From Limibacter armeniacum (GTDB lineage Bacteria > Bacteroidota > Bacteroidia > Cytophagales > Flammeovirgaceae), in contig NZ_JBAJNO010000009.1 of NCBI RefSeq assembly GCF_036880985.1, positions 372,001-436,000 on the forward strand: a stretch of DNA of 64,000 nucleotides, in the 5' to 3' direction. Numbering within the stretch: position 1 is the first letter of the stretch; the number at the start of each line of letters is the position of its first letter. The position numbers and the translations under genes are program-made. The notes below the pieces were generated by a model. It was not told the origin of the DNA and ran no database searches. It saw only the letters and a list, made by a program, of their open reading frames with translations. Below, piece after piece: positions 9,323 through 18,592 of this stretch.

Positions 9323-9535
9323 ATGAAAGACCTAAAAGCCGCTATCATTTCCTTTCTGATTGCCTTCGGATGCCTTTTGTCATACTTGTTTCTATGCGTT
9401 TCTGACAAAAGCTGGAGTGAGGAATCAATGAGAATGACGACCAATACCTTAGGGGGAGTCATTGTAGCCATTATCAGCTGGATGGCTATCTTCTTTCACC
9501 TGAAAAAAAGGTGTGAGGATACACAAGACAATTAA
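9323..9535 (+). CDS. small two-helix membrane protein, 70 aa
   Basis: Not recognised. Two hydrophobic segments (about residues 5-26 and 41-57) are separated by a charged loop with SWSEESMRMT; the short C-terminus is polar. A TTG at 9293 would add 10 residues, but the ATG at 9323 is preferred. It lies between the barrel protein and the convergent lycopene cyclase. Confidence 0.55.
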   Translation: MKDLKAAIISFLIAFGCLLSYLFLCVSDKSWSEESMRMTTNTLGGVIVAIISWMAIFFHLKKRCEDTQDN

Positions 9536-9542
9536 AGTCAAC

Positions 9543-10766
9543 TTACCACTTTCCTTTCTTCAATGTTCTTGTTACCAACCTTACAATTGACTTCATAAAC
9601 GGAGCTGATGGGACTGATGCCATAATTTTCAGTTCTTCCCAAAAGTTCGTTTGTTCATCCAAAAACCTCAGAAGCGTTGTAATCTGATTTTCCCTAAAAA
9701 GGGTGGTGAAAATTGAGGCAATACGACCACCATCACGCTTCATAATATCTAGCATCAGTGCATCATATAACTTAAACCGTTTTGGCAGACGTCGTAGTTG
9801 ACCAATACCCTGATGCCGAACCAATGCACTGACAATTAGCTTACAGTCCCGTTGTATCCTTAAAAAAGCATATCCTGTTGATGGCTTACACATCCCTCCT
9901 TTTGTACCAATATAGTAGACTGGTACACCTTGCTCCTGCTGTTTTAACGGTACATCCGTCATTGGAATCACGCCACTCTCTTTCTCTAAAATGGTAAATT
10001 CTGAAAGGTTTAAGCGCTTCGTTATGTAAGATTGCAACTGCTTCTTGTATGCGCTTTCGCCCAATAAATCAGTAGAGAAAACTGTAAACTCCACCAATGC
10101 TTCAGTTGTGGATGATGGAATTAAATAGACAAACCTAACCTCATTGTTTTGTGGAATCCTGAAGTCAAACATCTGCATCACTTCAGGGTCAAATGTTGGT
10201 GCACTTGTTTTTATTTTCCACCCTTCAAAATGCTGTAACAGTACATTATACTGATCTTTTAAGGGTTCGATCCATCCTTTACCAATAGCACTGTCAAATA
10301 CTTTCCCTCCTCTAAAACAACCTGACTCAGTATGTACTAACACTGTCTCATCACCTACCGCCTTGATATCAATTACCTTTTCATTTACAATACTGACATG
10401 CTCACATTCTGCTAGCGCATTTCTAACTTTCCTGTAAAAGTCAATACTGTCTATCTTGAAATAAGAAAACTTTCCAAGGTCAAATGTCTTTTGCATTTCA
10501 TCACTTAGAAAAGCTATTTTCTTCCACTTACCACTTACTTCACTTTCAAATGGAAAAGGCTTGTCAGTCCAGAAACACCATGTTTTGTCATTATCAGTTT
10601 TATCATCCGGCTCAATTATCATGATTTTTAGGTCTGAAAGCGTTTCTTCCTTGCTTATATGATAGGCTAAACTCAAGCCAGCACAACCGCCACCTACAAT
10701 AATGATATCGTAATACGCTTTGGATATAATATTTTCCTGATCTAACTGATTTTGTAATGCTTGCAT
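9543..10766 (-). CDS. crtY: lycopene cyclase family protein (CrtY/CrtL type)
   Basis: A flavoprotein that cyclises the psi-ends of lycopene to beta-rings, leading to beta-carotene and related pigments at the membrane. The N-terminal dinucleotide motif IIVGGGCAGLSLAYH (about residues 22-36) and the block DKTWCFWTDKPFP are typical of lycopene beta-cyclases; YIGTKGGMCKPSTGYAF is the conserved substrate-side motif. At 407 residues it is slightly longer than usual. It stands alone, with no crtBI or crtZ in the window. It converges with the small membrane gene, and no clear terminator lies between them. Confidence 0.88.
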   Translation of the reverse strand: MQALQNQLDQENIISKAYYDIIIVGGGCAGLSLAYHISKEETLSDLKIMIIEPDDKTDNDKTWCFWTDKPFPFESEVSGKWKKIAFLSDEMQKTFDLGKFSYFKIDSIDFYRKVRNALAECEHVSIVNEKVIDIKAVGDETVLVHTESGCFRGGKVFDSAIGKGWIEPLKDQYNVLLQHFEGWKIKTSAPTFDPEVMQMFDFRIPQNNEVRFVYLIPSSTTEALVEFTVFSTDLLGESAYKKQLQSYITKRLNLSEFTILEKESGVIPMTDVPLKQQEQGVPVYYIGTKGGMCKPSTGYAFLRIQRDCKLIVSALVRHQGIGQLRRLPKRFKLYDALMLDIMKRDGGRIASIFTTLFRENQITTLLRFLDEQTNFWEELKIMASVPSAPFMKSIVRLVTRTLKKGKW

Positions 10767-10875
10767 AAAAAATGAAAAGTGTACTTGTACTATATGGTTT
10801 TACACAATTGGAATTATTCTGCCTTTACCTGTTCTGAAAACCATTAAAACAGCAATAAGTTACAAAAAAAGAAAA

Positions 10876-10896
10876 CCCCGGCACTATGTACCGGGG
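10876..10896 (-). terminator. fbp terminator
   Basis: CCCCGG and CCGGGG flank a 9-nt loop, followed on the minus strand by TTTTCTTTTTTT. Confidence 0.85.
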
Positions 10897-10937
10897 CTAC
10901 TAAAACCAATTGATCTATATTTGACGGCAAGTCAATA

Positions 10938-11981
10938 TTAGCTTGATACTTTCATTTTTTTCGTTTTTTGCGCCAGAAAGGGCTCCTCCTCTTCATTTAA
11001 AAAATCCATTGCTTTCTGAACCATTTTAGGAGAGCCTACAAAGAAAGGCGTCCTTTGGTGTAGTTCAGTAGGCTTGATATTCAATATCCTTCTAGAGCCA
11101 TCAGTTGCCATACCGCCTGCCTGCTCAGCCAAAAACGATAGTGCATTACACTCATAAAGCAACCTCAGTTTTCCTTTCTGGTACTTTGAAGTGGCTGGGT
11201 AGATATAAATTCCTCCCTTCAGCATGTTTCTGTGGAAATCACCTACTAATGAGCCTATATAACGTCCTGAGTACTCCTCTTCCTTACAGTAATCAATGTA
11301 GTCTCTGACACCCTGAGGGAATGAGTAATAACCACCCTCATTGATGGAATATATATTCCCCGTGTCCTTGATCTTCATTCCAGGATGAGAAAGGAAATAT
11401 TCACCTAGTGAAGGCTCATAAGTAAACCCATTGACACCATATCCGGTTGAATACACCAGCATAGTTGAGGAACCGTAAAGCACATAGCCTGCTGCTACCT
11501 GCTCAGTTCCTTCCTGTAGCATATCCTGCATTGTAGGAGGTGTTCCGATAGGTGACTTTCTGCGGTAAATGGAGAAAATTGTTCCAACAAGTACATTTAC
11601 ATCGATATTAGAAGAACCGTCGAGCGGGTCTATTGCTACGATGTACTTGGCATGTGGATTCCCTGTATCGATAATGTTGTCACATTCTTCGGATACAATA
11701 CCACAAGTTTCTCCCCCTTTTTGTAGAGCTCTGGTAAAACGTACATCCGCTACCACATCAAGTTTTTGCTGTGATTCACCTTGTACATTTTCCTGACCTG
11801 CCGCACCTTCAATGCCCGACAAGCCAGCTCTATTGATTTCTCTGTTGATGATTTTGGAGGCTAATGCGATATCCCTAAGCAGCTGGGATAGCTCTCCTGT
11901 TGCGTAAGGAAACTGTTCCTGTTTCTGAGCAATAAAACGGTCTAGTGTTGTACCTACAGGAGCTGTGAATCTGTCAAGCAT
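10938..11981 (-). CDS. fbp: class I fructose-1,6-bisphosphatase
   Basis: Hydrolyses fructose 1,6-bisphosphate to fructose 6-phosphate in gluconeogenesis. The metal- and phosphate-binding motif [11 protein letters not shown] is present, as are ISEECD-equivalent IVSEECDN and the substrate loop [20 protein letters not shown]. At 347 residues it is full length. It has its own promoter (12039-12070) and a strong terminator, so it is a single-gene transcript. Confidence 0.97.
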   Translation of the reverse strand: MLDRFTAPVGTTLDRFIAQKQEQFPYATGELSQLLRDIALASKIINREINRAGLSGIEGAAGQENVQGESQQKLDVVADVRFTRALQKGGETCGIVSEECDNIIDTGNPHAKYIVAIDPLDGSSNIDVNVLVGTIFSIYRRKSPIGTPPTMQDMLQEGTEQVAAGYVLYGSSTMLVYSTGYGVNGFTYEPSLGEYFLSHPGMKIKDTGNIYSINEGGYYSFPQGVRDYIDYCKEEEYSGRYIGSLVGDFHRNMLKGGIYIYPATSKYQKGKLRLLYECNALSFLAEQAGGMATDGSRRILNIKPTELHQRTPFFVGSPKMVQKAMDFLNEEEEPFLAQKTKKMKVSS

Positions 11982-12038
11982 ATGTTACAGAAGTAAGTAA
12001 ATAGTAGTTTTCTTGATTTGTTGTGTTGTATGGTAAAA

Positions 12039-12070
12039 CAAAAGTAAGAAGAAAATTGAAATGTCCGCAA
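12039..12070 (-). promoter_or_regulatory. Bacteroidota-type promoter for fbp
   Basis: On the minus strand TACTTTTG (12046-12039) matches TAnnTTTG exactly and a TTG lies 21 nt upstream (12070-12068). The predicted leader is about 50 nt. Confidence 0.65.
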
Positions 12071-12167
12071 CCGATTGAGAAATATTGAAAGAATGGTTTG
12101 AAAGGAAAATATTGGGCAGAGGAACATTCTATAATTTAGTGGGGTTCAACAAAAGGGCACTAAAAAA

Positions 12168-12194
12168 GCCAGTGCCCATAATGGGTCACTGGCT
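12168..12194 (-). terminator. terminator after phasin-like gene
   Basis: GCCAGTG(c)CCCAT / ATGGG(t)CACTGGC stem, followed on the minus strand by TTTTTT. Confidence 0.85.
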
Positions 12195-12224
12195 TGCACA
12201 CATCACAAAAAAGTACCAGAAAAT

Positions 12225-12575
12225 TTAGGCTTTTGAACCTTCAGTTGCCGTTGTTTTTGCAGACGAAGACTTTGCAGTCTTTTGTCTTGCTTCTAGCGCT
12301 TCTATTCTTGCTTTGAGATCCTCAACATCTTCCGTTTTGGCATCTTTCATAGAGAATACACTTGAAAATTTCTCTGCCAATACTTTCAGTTGGGACTCAA
12401 ATTCATCTTTTCTTGATTCTGTATTGCTCAGGAATTCATCTACTATCTTTTTACCTTCCTCTTCAGTTAGTTTTTCCTCAGCCACCAGTTTGTCAACAAT
12501 CTCTTTTACTTTTTCAGCAGTAAAAGCTACGATTCCTACACCAGTATAAACGAATCTCTTAATTAGTTCTTCCAT
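12225..12575 (-). CDS. phasin-like coiled-coil protein
   Basis: A 116-residue, almost fully helical, charged protein. A short amphipathic N-terminus (MEELIKRFVYTGVGIVAFTAEKVKEIVDKLV) is followed by a helical hairpin and an Ala/Lys/Thr-rich tail (KTAKSSSAKTTATEGSKA). The layout fits the phasin-like proteins once called PHA synthesis regulators (COG3937 type), found in many bacteria with and without PHA granules. No PHA synthase gene is nearby, so a granule role is not supported. It has its own strong promoter and terminator, suggesting high expression. The start is ATG 12575. Confidence 0.65.
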   Translation of the reverse strand: MEELIKRFVYTGVGIVAFTAEKVKEIVDKLVAEEKLTEEEGKKIVDEFLSNTESRKDEFESQLKVLAEKFSSVFSMKDAKTEDVEDLKARIEALEARQKTAKSSSAKTTATEGSKA

Positions 12576-12681
12576 TTTTTTGAGTTATTTAGTTGACTGA
12601 AAATTATGTTATTAAATAGGGTTCTATTCAAATTTAAAGGTTGTAGATGGGGATGCAAATTATCCTGTTCTTATCTTAGCT

Positions 12682-12711
12682 CAAAGATACGAAAGGTTAG
12701 TGAATGAACAA
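12682..12711 (-). promoter_or_regulatory. strong Bacteroidota-type promoter for phasin-like gene
   Basis: On the minus strand TATCTTTG (12689-12682) and TTG (12711-12709) are separated by 19 nt, a full match to the TTG-N19-TAnnTTTG consensus. The leader would be about 100 nt. Confidence 0.7.
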
Positions 12712-12819
12712 TCATTTTTATGAATATTTCTGCAATTATTTTCATCAAATCACCACAACATATCCATCATTTAACCAACCTATTACTTCCAATACCCCTT
12801 GTGTGAATCATAAATAAAA

Positions 12820-12850
12820 ATGGCTTCACCAGCTATAGCTGGGAAGCCAT
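12820..12850 (-). terminator. terminator after esterase gene
   Basis: ATGGCTTCaCCAGCTA / TAGCTGGgAAGCCAT, followed on the minus strand by TTTTATTT. Confidence 0.8.
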
Positions 12851-12874
12851 ACCATTCATGATGACGACCTTAAG

Positions 12875-13783
12875 TTACGGGTTCTTCGATGAGAAAAATG
12901 GAAATTCTGCAATTTTTTTAATAGATATTTCTGCTTCTGGGATGATTCGCCAAAACAGGTGCCACCAGTGTATTAATCCATTCCAAACCTGAAAGTCCAC
13001 TTCCACTCCTGCCTTTTTTGCCGCTTCCACAAGCCTGACCGCATCAGAGTAGAGTACTTCCCCATCCGAAGCCTGAACCATCATTGGTGGAAAACCTGTA
13101 AAATCACCATACAATGGCGAAACCATAGGATTTTCTACAGGCAGTTCACCTGCGTATATGCGTCCCCACCTTTTCATCGCATTGATCCGGATAAATGGAT
13201 CATACAACTCAGAAGCTTTGGCATCTTTTCCTTTTACAGCAAGGTCTACCCAAGGCGACAAACAGATACAACCGGCAGGCATCGGCAGTTTATTTTCCTT
13301 AATTGCAAAAATAGTAGACAATGCCAGTCCCCCACCCGCAGAGTCTCCAGCAATGACTATCTGATTACCATCATACCCCTGATCCAACAACCAGCAATAT
13401 GCTGCAAAAGCATCTTCTATTGCAGCAGGACATGGTGCTTCTGGTATTTTGCGATAATCTACCATCAAAGCTGGTACACGTGTAAGTTTTACAATTTGCC
13501 CCACCATTGATCTATGTGTCTGGGTAGACCCTAAAGCATACCCCCCTCCATGCAAATACAGCATCATTTTATTCTGGACACGTTTCCCAACTGGTGCAAT
13601 TATTTCAGCTTGCATATTTCCAATCAAAAACCTGTCAAACTTTATCCCCCAAGGACTTAACATCCAAATGGTTCCCACTTCTAATAACCCTCTTAGGTAT
13701 TCAAATGTGATCACCTTATCTGAAACTACTCTTGAAGTACTGTTTAGTGAGAGACGTAAGACATTATGTATGAATGATGCCAT
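12875..13783 (-). CDS. alpha/beta hydrolase, hormone-sensitive-lipase type esterase
   Basis: A carboxylesterase/lipase of the HSL (family IV) group. The oxyanion-hole motif HGGGYALGS and the nucleophile motif GDSAGG are both present. The catalytic Asp is likely in MVQASDGEVLYSDA and the His in NGLIHWWHLF. At 302 residues it has the usual length, with no signal peptide. It is probably a cytoplasmic enzyme on short-chain esters; the natural substrate is unknown. It stands alone with its own terminator. Confidence 0.88.
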   Translation of the reverse strand: MASFIHNVLRLSLNSTSRVVSDKVITFEYLRGLLEVGTIWMLSPWGIKFDRFLIGNMQAEIIAPVGKRVQNKMMLYLHGGGYALGSTQTHRSMVGQIVKLTRVPALMVDYRKIPEAPCPAAIEDAFAAYCWLLDQGYDGNQIVIAGDSAGGGLALSTIFAIKENKLPMPAGCICLSPWVDLAVKGKDAKASELYDPFIRINAMKRWGRIYAGELPVENPMVSPLYGDFTGFPPMMVQASDGEVLYSDAVRLVEAAKKAGVEVDFQVWNGLIHWWHLFWRIIPEAEISIKKIAEFPFFSSKNP

Positions 13784-13928
13784 GTGTATAGAAAAGAATG
13801 TTGCCTATTAAAAAATTGGACAGAAATATTGAGAAAACTTCAACCTCTATCTCCTATTGTTCACAAAACAATAGTGTAAAAATAACACTTCATTAATAAT
13901 GAGAGTTCACAAACATTCATTAAAACAA

Positions 13929-13956
13929 AAAGACACTCTTAATTAGAGTGTCTTTC
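13929..13956 (-). terminator. terminator after acyltransferase gene
   Basis: AAAGACACTCT and AGAGTGTCTTT, T-run on the minus strand. Confidence 0.85.
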
Positions 13957-13984
13957 GAATATTTTCAAGCTATTCATACAGTCT

Positions 13985-15367
13985 TTAATCATCTCCCCTA
14001 AACATGGATATCAAACCAACAACTGGAGTATAAAGCAATAGTATTTCAGGGTTTTTCAGTACAGTGTCCACCACTGACAGTACAGTCACTTCTTGCTCCC
14101 CTCTGGCTTCATGTACTTCTTGCATTTTCCTGATACGGTCAGCGTCATCCTTTGGCAAAATCCCCATATTATCCATTCGATCTCTCAAGCTTGTGTACTG
14201 CCTTTCATGTTCTCTAAACAAGATTGGCCAAACAAGAGGTATAAAGTGCATAATCTTGGAAGCATTACTTAAAGTAACACGCATCAGCTCCCACAAGTCA
14301 TAAGGTTTTTTTCCATACTTAGCGACAGCTGCATCCAATTCTCGTTGCATCTGTTGTTGGAGTTTATCCCTTAGCTCTTGAATTTCTTCTTCACTTACTT
14401 CTTCCAATGGTCTGTTGCCTACCAGTTCGTAAGGCTTGATTCGCTTACCTCTTACAAAAGTTAGTTTTGCTGGAAATGCAAAGTAAAACAACCAAGGCTG
14501 AAACGGAATCAGGAACAAAGCAGGTCCTATAGGAAGAAATGGAATTCCCAACTTCTGAACAAGGTCATTCAGTTTTGCAATACTATAACTGAACGGGTTG
14601 ATATACTCTCCATTTACCGTTGCAAATGGGATAATATCAGTTTTGTACTTGATACTCATTCTTAAAGATGATGTAGCAAGCCTTTGAAGCTGGTACTTAT
14701 TATTATACCCTTTGGCAATACCAGGCACTCCTTCTGGATAGATCATAACATTGGCACCTTTATAATGCATGGCTGCCTCAAAGTTGAGCCGCGTAGCATC
14801 AATTGCACCCAAGCGCTTCCAAAAGTTGTCAATCAAGAATGGACTCATGATATGGGTCCTTGAAAGCGCAGGTGCTGTCAGTGCTCTTGCTGACTGCGTC
14901 ATATCAAAGCCTGTCTTGGCAAAAAGACCTGAAGTAAACGAAATAGCATCCCATGGAAAAGCCATTCCCGAATGGTTACTGGCATAAATTAAAGGATGGT
15001 CAGGGTTATTGCGTTTAGGCAATTCATCAAAGCCTATAAACTCTACCCTGAAATAATACTTATTGATGTAAGATAAAATCCTCTTTGTAATACTATATGC
15101 ATATCCGGGGTCAAAGTCTTTATTAATCTCACTGATATTGCTGATCGCTTGTTCCTCAGAGATTGACTCCGGTTGTAACAAGACCGCATTATCAGACTGG
15201 GTTTTGGGTTTTATCTGGGGGTTCTGTTCAGTTTTGGGGTTATAATAGGGTTCACTATCAATCAGCTCAACTCCTACCTCTATTGTTTCGGGTTCTACCT
15301 CAGCAATAGCAGCCTGCATTGTCTGATTAACTGTTGAATGACTTCTTGTCTTGACTTGTTTCTCCAT
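13985..15367 (-). CDS. PlsC-like acyltransferase (lysophospholipid acyltransferase family)
   Basis: A 460-residue protein. Residues 1-90 are a low-complexity acidic/polar leader (QTMQAAIAEVEPETIEVG and so on). The acyltransferase domain follows: YASNHSGMAFPWDAI is an NHSG-x4-D version of the catalytic HX4D motif, and MIYPEGVPGIAKG is motif III. Substrate specificity (glycerolipid, lipid A-like or ornithine lipid) cannot be read from the sequence. The C-terminal 100 residues are helical with a hydrophobic end (LLLYTPVVGLISMF). Similar long acyltransferases with extra N- and C-terminal parts occur in Bacteroidota. Confidence 0.8.
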   Translation of the reverse strand: MEKQVKTRSHSTVNQTMQAAIAEVEPETIEVGVELIDSEPYYNPKTEQNPQIKPKTQSDNAVLLQPESISEEQAISNISEINKDFDPGYAYSITKRILSYINKYYFRVEFIGFDELPKRNNPDHPLIYASNHSGMAFPWDAISFTSGLFAKTGFDMTQSARALTAPALSRTHIMSPFLIDNFWKRLGAIDATRLNFEAAMHYKGANVMIYPEGVPGIAKGYNNKYQLQRLATSSLRMSIKYKTDIIPFATVNGEYINPFSYSIAKLNDLVQKLGIPFLPIGPALFLIPFQPWLFYFAFPAKLTFVRGKRIKPYELVGNRPLEEVSEEEIQELRDKLQQQMQRELDAAVAKYGKKPYDLWELMRVTLSNASKIMHFIPLVWPILFREHERQYTSLRDRMDNMGILPKDDADRIRKMQEVHEARGEQEVTVLSVVDTVLKNPEILLLYTPVVGLISMFRGDD

Positions 15368-15486
15368 GGATTCTAAATAGGTTATCGTAAATAAAGGGGT
15401 CTGATTTTATTACGTCAAACCTGTCAATTGCTTTTAAATTTATAACAGATTCAAATAAGTCATTGTCCATCTTAATCAAAAATAAA

Positions 15487-15510
15487 AACCTAGACTGTAA
15501 AGTCTAGGTT
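15487..15510 (-). terminator. terminator after small membrane protein gene
   Basis: AACCTAGACT and AGTCTAGGTT with a 4-nt loop; T-runs on both sides make it usable in both directions. Confidence 0.8.
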
Positions 15511-15558
15511 TTTTTATAGAAAATATTTAACTCTAAAAAGATCGTGAATGAATAATCA

Positions 15559-15771
15559 CTATTGTCTTAAAGCTATAAATATGCTAGTATTGTTGGTCAC
15601 AGCATCATAAAATGCGAAATTGAACAACGCAAGCAACAATAAAATGATACTACCTGTCAACAGCCCCTTTGAAGTAGGCATGCTACCCAAAAATGAGCGA
15701 TAACATTTTGCCATGATAGCCACTGAAGACACTAACAGGTATATTAGAAAGACTGCTTCGAATAGTTGCAT
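15559..15771 (-). CDS. small membrane protein, 70 aa
   Basis: Not recognised. Two hydrophobic segments (about residues 5-22 and 37-55) with a short basic loop (KCYRSFLGSMPTSKG) between them. It has its own terminator 50 nt downstream, which supports a real transcript. Confidence 0.5.
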   Translation of the reverse strand: MQLFEAVFLIYLLVSSVAIMAKCYRSFLGSMPTSKGLLTGSIILLLLALFNFAFYDAVTNNTSIFIALRQ

Positions 15772-15987
15772 TATTGTAATGGATTGTTTGGTTCAATGTA
15801 AATAGCTGATTATTGGGCTAGAAAAGCATCCTAGTCTATTCAATATACAAAATAATGTTATTGACAAAAGCAGAATTAAAGGTTGTTAAAACTATATTAA
15901 AATGAATTAAGAAATATTTCATTATTCCAATAAACATACATGCTTGAAAAGCTACTTTAATTCAAGCATTTCTACCAATAAAACAAC

Positions 15988-16512
15988 ATGGATAACACAA
16001 CTCAAACAGCTGTCAAACTTAATGGCGCACAGCAGGCTTTCAAAAAGAAAATGATGAATGCCTTAGCATTTAATACATTTACCCTAACGCAAGTACCACT
16101 GGGATACTTGGCGGGAATGCGGATGAAAAAGCTAGAGGCAGACTCATGTGAGACAACCATGCCTTTTACATGGCTAAATAAGAACCCCTTCAAGTCAATT
16201 TATTTTGCGGCGCAAAGCATGGCTGCTGAACTTTCGACAGCAGCGATCTGTATGCTGGCGGTACAAGGGTACTCTCCATCAGTTGCATTCATTATCGTAG
16301 ATCTTCAAGCTACTTTTCCTAAAAAAGCTACTGGAAAAGTCACCTTTACTTGTGTAGATGGCGATAAAATCTTTGAGGCTGTCAGAAAAGCGATTGAAAC
16401 TGGCGAGGCTGCAACTGTAAAGGCAAAGACTGTTGGTAAGATGAAAGATGGAACCATTGTTTCTGAATTCTACTTCACATGGTCTTTCAAACAACGCAGC
16501 AAGAAAAAGTAA
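15988..16512 (+). CDS. DUF4442/hotdog-fold thioesterase-like protein
   Basis: A 174-residue protein resembling the DUF4442 hotdog family (PaaI-like thioesterase fold). The conserved part is the helix YFAAQSMAAELSTAAICMLA followed by strands VAFIIVDLQATFPKKATGKVTFTC and the C-terminal GTIVSEFYFTWSFKQR. Such proteins are thought to act on acyl-CoA-like thioesters; no substrate is known here. A basic N-terminal segment precedes the domain. A bidirectional terminator is shared with the convergent META lipoprotein gene. Confidence 0.65.
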   Translation: MDNTTQTAVKLNGAQQAFKKKMMNALAFNTFTLTQVPLGYLAGMRMKKLEADSCETTMPFTWLNKNPFKSIYFAAQSMAAELSTAAICMLAVQGYSPSVAFIIVDLQATFPKKATGKVTFTCVDGDKIFEAVRKAIETGEAATVKAKTVGKMKDGTIVSEFYFTWSFKQRSKKK

Positions 16513-16520
16513 TAAAAAAA

Positions 16521-16551
16521 GGGATTGCCTGATGTTTTGTCAGACAATCCC
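16521..16551. terminator. bidirectional terminator
   Basis: GGGATTGcCTGA / TCAGaCAATCCC with T-runs on both sides, between two convergent genes. The single C-A mismatch becomes a G-U pair on the minus strand. Confidence 0.85.
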
Positions 16552-16571
16552 TTTTTTTATCCTGATGTGAT

Positions 16572-17033
16572 CTATTTGGTAAACACCAATTTCCCACCGT
16601 CATAAGTCAAAGTCAACTTATTGTCTGTTAACTCATAGGCATTTGCTTTCTGAATAGCACCTACAAACTTATTCTCAGGCTCAGGATTCGGAGGCATCAT
16701 ACGTGTCATCGCAATAGGTGTCACTTTCAGGTTATGGTTATCCAGTACCTCAAACCCGCCATTGAAACTATTGAATATTTTCCCTCCGAAACGGATGTTA
16801 CCCTCTTTATCTTCTACGACCTTCAGGTTTACAGGCACCTCAGGAGCCTCTTTTTCACCATTAGAACTTTCGTAATAAGCAAATTTCCAATCACCTACCA
16901 TAGTTACATTATTTTCACTTTTCTGTTCGATGATTTCAGTTGTATTATCTTCAGCTACGGTCTTAGTGGTCTGTTTAGTTCCTGCACAAGCAGTCACGGC
17001 AAAAGCTGCTGCAATCCAAAAAATCTTCCTCAT
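16572..17033 (-). CDS. META-domain (HslJ-like) lipoprotein
   Basis: A 153-residue predicted lipoprotein: the hydrophobic signal ends in the lipobox VTAC (Cys16), followed by a Thr/Glu-rich linker. The C-terminal 100 residues match the META/HslJ fold: GDWKFAYY, NIRFGGKIFNSFNGGFEV, a Met/Pro stretch TPIAMTRMMPPNPEPENKF, and a final hairpin LTLTYDGGKLVF. It is the last gene of a probable operon behind pssA (34-nt gap). HslJ-type proteins are linked to envelope stress tolerance, but no function is fixed. Confidence 0.75.
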   Translation of the reverse strand: MRKIFWIAAAFAVTACAGTKQTTKTVAEDNTTEIIEQKSENNVTMVGDWKFAYYESSNGEKEAPEVPVNLKVVEDKEGNIRFGGKIFNSFNGGFEVLDNHNLKVTPIAMTRMMPPNPEPENKFVGAIQKANAYELTDNKLTLTYDGGKLVFTK

Positions 17034-17066
17034 GTCTGTCGATCAGTTTAATTTTCATTCACTGGT

Positions 17067-17765
17067 TTACTTCCCTCCTGTACTTCCCGCCATATTATTT
17101 ACAACAGAAAGCACAATGTATGCCGCTACTACCAATGGTACCGACAACGCTTTAAATGCTACGATCAGTATTAAAGCTGTTCCTATCAAAATGAACCTGA
17201 ACTTGTTGTTTGCAAAGTTGAAATCCTTGAATTTCAGTGCCAATAACGGCAACTCCGCCACTAACAACAGGGACATTATAACAGTGACAGCTATCAGTAG
17301 CCAAAGATTATCAATGTATGGTGCATACTCTGGGTGAAAAACCTTTATCACTGGCAAAGACCCAATCAGCAAAGCATTGGTTGGAGTAGGTACCCCAATA
17401 AATGAATCACTTTGCCTTGTATCAATATTGAACTTAGCCAATCTCAGTGCAGAAAACGCCACGATCAACATACTTATCAGTGGCAAGTACGGGTCTCCTG
17501 TTACGCCTTGCATCAGCTTATACATGATCATGGCAGGCAATACACCAAAAGACACCATGTCAGCCATAGAGTCCAGCTCTTTCCCCATTGGAGAAGAAAC
17601 TTTCAGCATTCTAGCAGCAAAACCATCAAAAAAATCAAATACAGCAGCAATCAGAATCATCGCTGCAGCTTCATGTAATGCTCCTTCAAAGCATTTTACA
17701 ATCCCTATTCCACCTGATACAGCATTGGCACAGGTAAGGGCATTTGGAATATGTTTCTTAATCAT
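17067..17765 (-). CDS. pssA: CDP-diacylglycerol-serine O-phosphatidyltransferase
   Basis: Makes phosphatidylserine from CDP-diacylglycerol and L-serine, on the way to phosphatidylethanolamine. The CDP-alcohol phosphotransferase signature DFFDGFAARMLKVSSPMGKELDSMAD (D-x2-D-G-x2-A-R-x8-G-x3-D-x3-D form) is intact. There are six or more hydrophobic segments over 232 residues, the size of Bacteroidota/Bacillus-type PssA. No decarboxylase gene (psd) is adjacent. It starts 28 nt after the stop of the upstream hydrolase gene. Confidence 0.93.
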   Translation of the reverse strand: MIKKHIPNALTCANAVSGGIGIVKCFEGALHEAAAMILIAAVFDFFDGFAARMLKVSSPMGKELDSMADMVSFGVLPAMIMYKLMQGVTGDPYLPLISMLIVAFSALRLAKFNIDTRQSDSFIGVPTPTNALLIGSLPVIKVFHPEYAPYIDNLWLLIAVTVIMSLLLVAELPLLALKFKDFNFANNKFRFILIGTALILIVAFKALSVPLVVAAYIVLSVVNNMAGSTGGK

Positions 17766-17792
17766 AAAAAATCCTAGTTAGGGAGTCTCCTA

Positions 17793-18437
17793 TTACACAG
17801 CTCTCACAAATGGGTTCATTCTTTTTTCTTCTCCAATAGTAGTCGATGGGCCGTGTCCGCAATGAACAACCGTATCTTCAGGTAACTGATACATCACCTT
17901 TCTGATACTATCCGTCAAGGTTGCCATATCTCCACCTGGCAAGTCTGTACGCCCAATACTCTGCTTGAACAACACATCCCCTCCTATTACAAATGCGCCT
18001 TCTTTATTGTAAAAAGCTAGATGTCCAGGCGAATGTCCTGGTACAAAAAGGATTTCCAACACTTCGTTTCCCAGTGTTAGCTTGCCTTCATTCGGTATAA
18101 ATTCGTCAGGTTCCGTTTCTTCAAAACCCGGGATTCCCCACTTGTCTGCTGAAAGCTTACCCCAAGCCAGCACTTGCGCCTCATCTTTAGGGATATAAAG
18201 TTTTACACCAAAGTGTTCCTTTACAAACTTATTTCCGAATATATGGTCAATATGACAATGGGTATTCACTACTTTCTCTACCTTCAAGCCATTGTCACTG
18301 ATAAAATTGGTCAGCTCCAAGCGTTCTCCCTCATCCATACACCCTGGATCTACAACGATACAGTTCTTGTTCTCATCGTAGAGTATGTAAGTGTTTTCGG
18401 CAAACGCTCCGAATGTGAATTTTTCTATATGAATCAT
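17793..18437 (-). CDS. MBL-fold hydrolase, glyoxalase II-like (YcbL type)
   Basis: A 214-residue metallo-beta-lactamase-fold hydrolase. The metal motif THCHIDH (HxHxDH) is intact, followed by VPGHSPGHLAFY, GGDVLF and a final VHCGHGPSTTIGEE, all ligands in their expected order. The size matches YcbL-type type-II glyoxalases or related thioesterases rather than full hydroxyacylglutathione hydrolase, which has an extra C-terminal helical domain. It is the first gene of a probable operon with pssA and the META lipoprotein. Confidence 0.85.
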   Translation of the reverse strand: MIHIEKFTFGAFAENTYILYDENKNCIVVDPGCMDEGERLELTNFISDNGLKVEKVVNTHCHIDHIFGNKFVKEHFGVKLYIPKDEAQVLAWGKLSADKWGIPGFEETEPDEFIPNEGKLTLGNEVLEILFVPGHSPGHLAFYNKEGAFVIGGDVLFKQSIGRTDLPGGDMATLTDSIRKVMYQLPEDTVVHCGHGPSTTIGEEKRMNPFVRAV

Positions 18438-18487
18438 TTACTCAATATTTTAGACAAAATAATCCGTTTTCCATTTTCAATAGCCAC

Positions 18488-18515
18488 CAAAGGTACACAA
18501 AAAGCCTCGCCGATT
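18488..18515 (-). promoter_or_regulatory. candidate promoter for the hydrolase-pssA operon
   Basis: On the minus strand TACCTTTG (18495-18488) is a full -7 match about 50 nt before the ATG. The -33 region is only TTTAA, with no exact TTG at the usual distance. Confidence 0.4.
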
Positions 18516-18579
18516 AAACCGAGCGAATCCGCTTCAGGAGAAAAAAAAGGATTTTTCTAACAAATTTTAATGTTTAGCG

Positions 18580-18587
18580 TAAGTTTG
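18580..18587 (+). promoter_or_regulatory. candidate -7 box immediately before the FAD oxidoreductase
   Basis: TAAGTTTG matches TAnnTTTG and ends 5 nt before the ATG at 18593, which would give a leaderless or nearly leaderless mRNA. No good -33 TTG is seen, so it may be chance. Confidence 0.3.
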
Positions 18588-18592
18588 CTCTT

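Noticed and set aside
10261-10280. tRNA-like T-loop GGTTCGATCC
   Set aside because: It lies inside the lycopene cyclase gene and no cloverleaf can be drawn around it.
16930-17781. Plus-strand frames opposite the META lipoprotein and pssA genes
   Set aside because: They are shadows of well-supported minus-strand genes with clear motifs.
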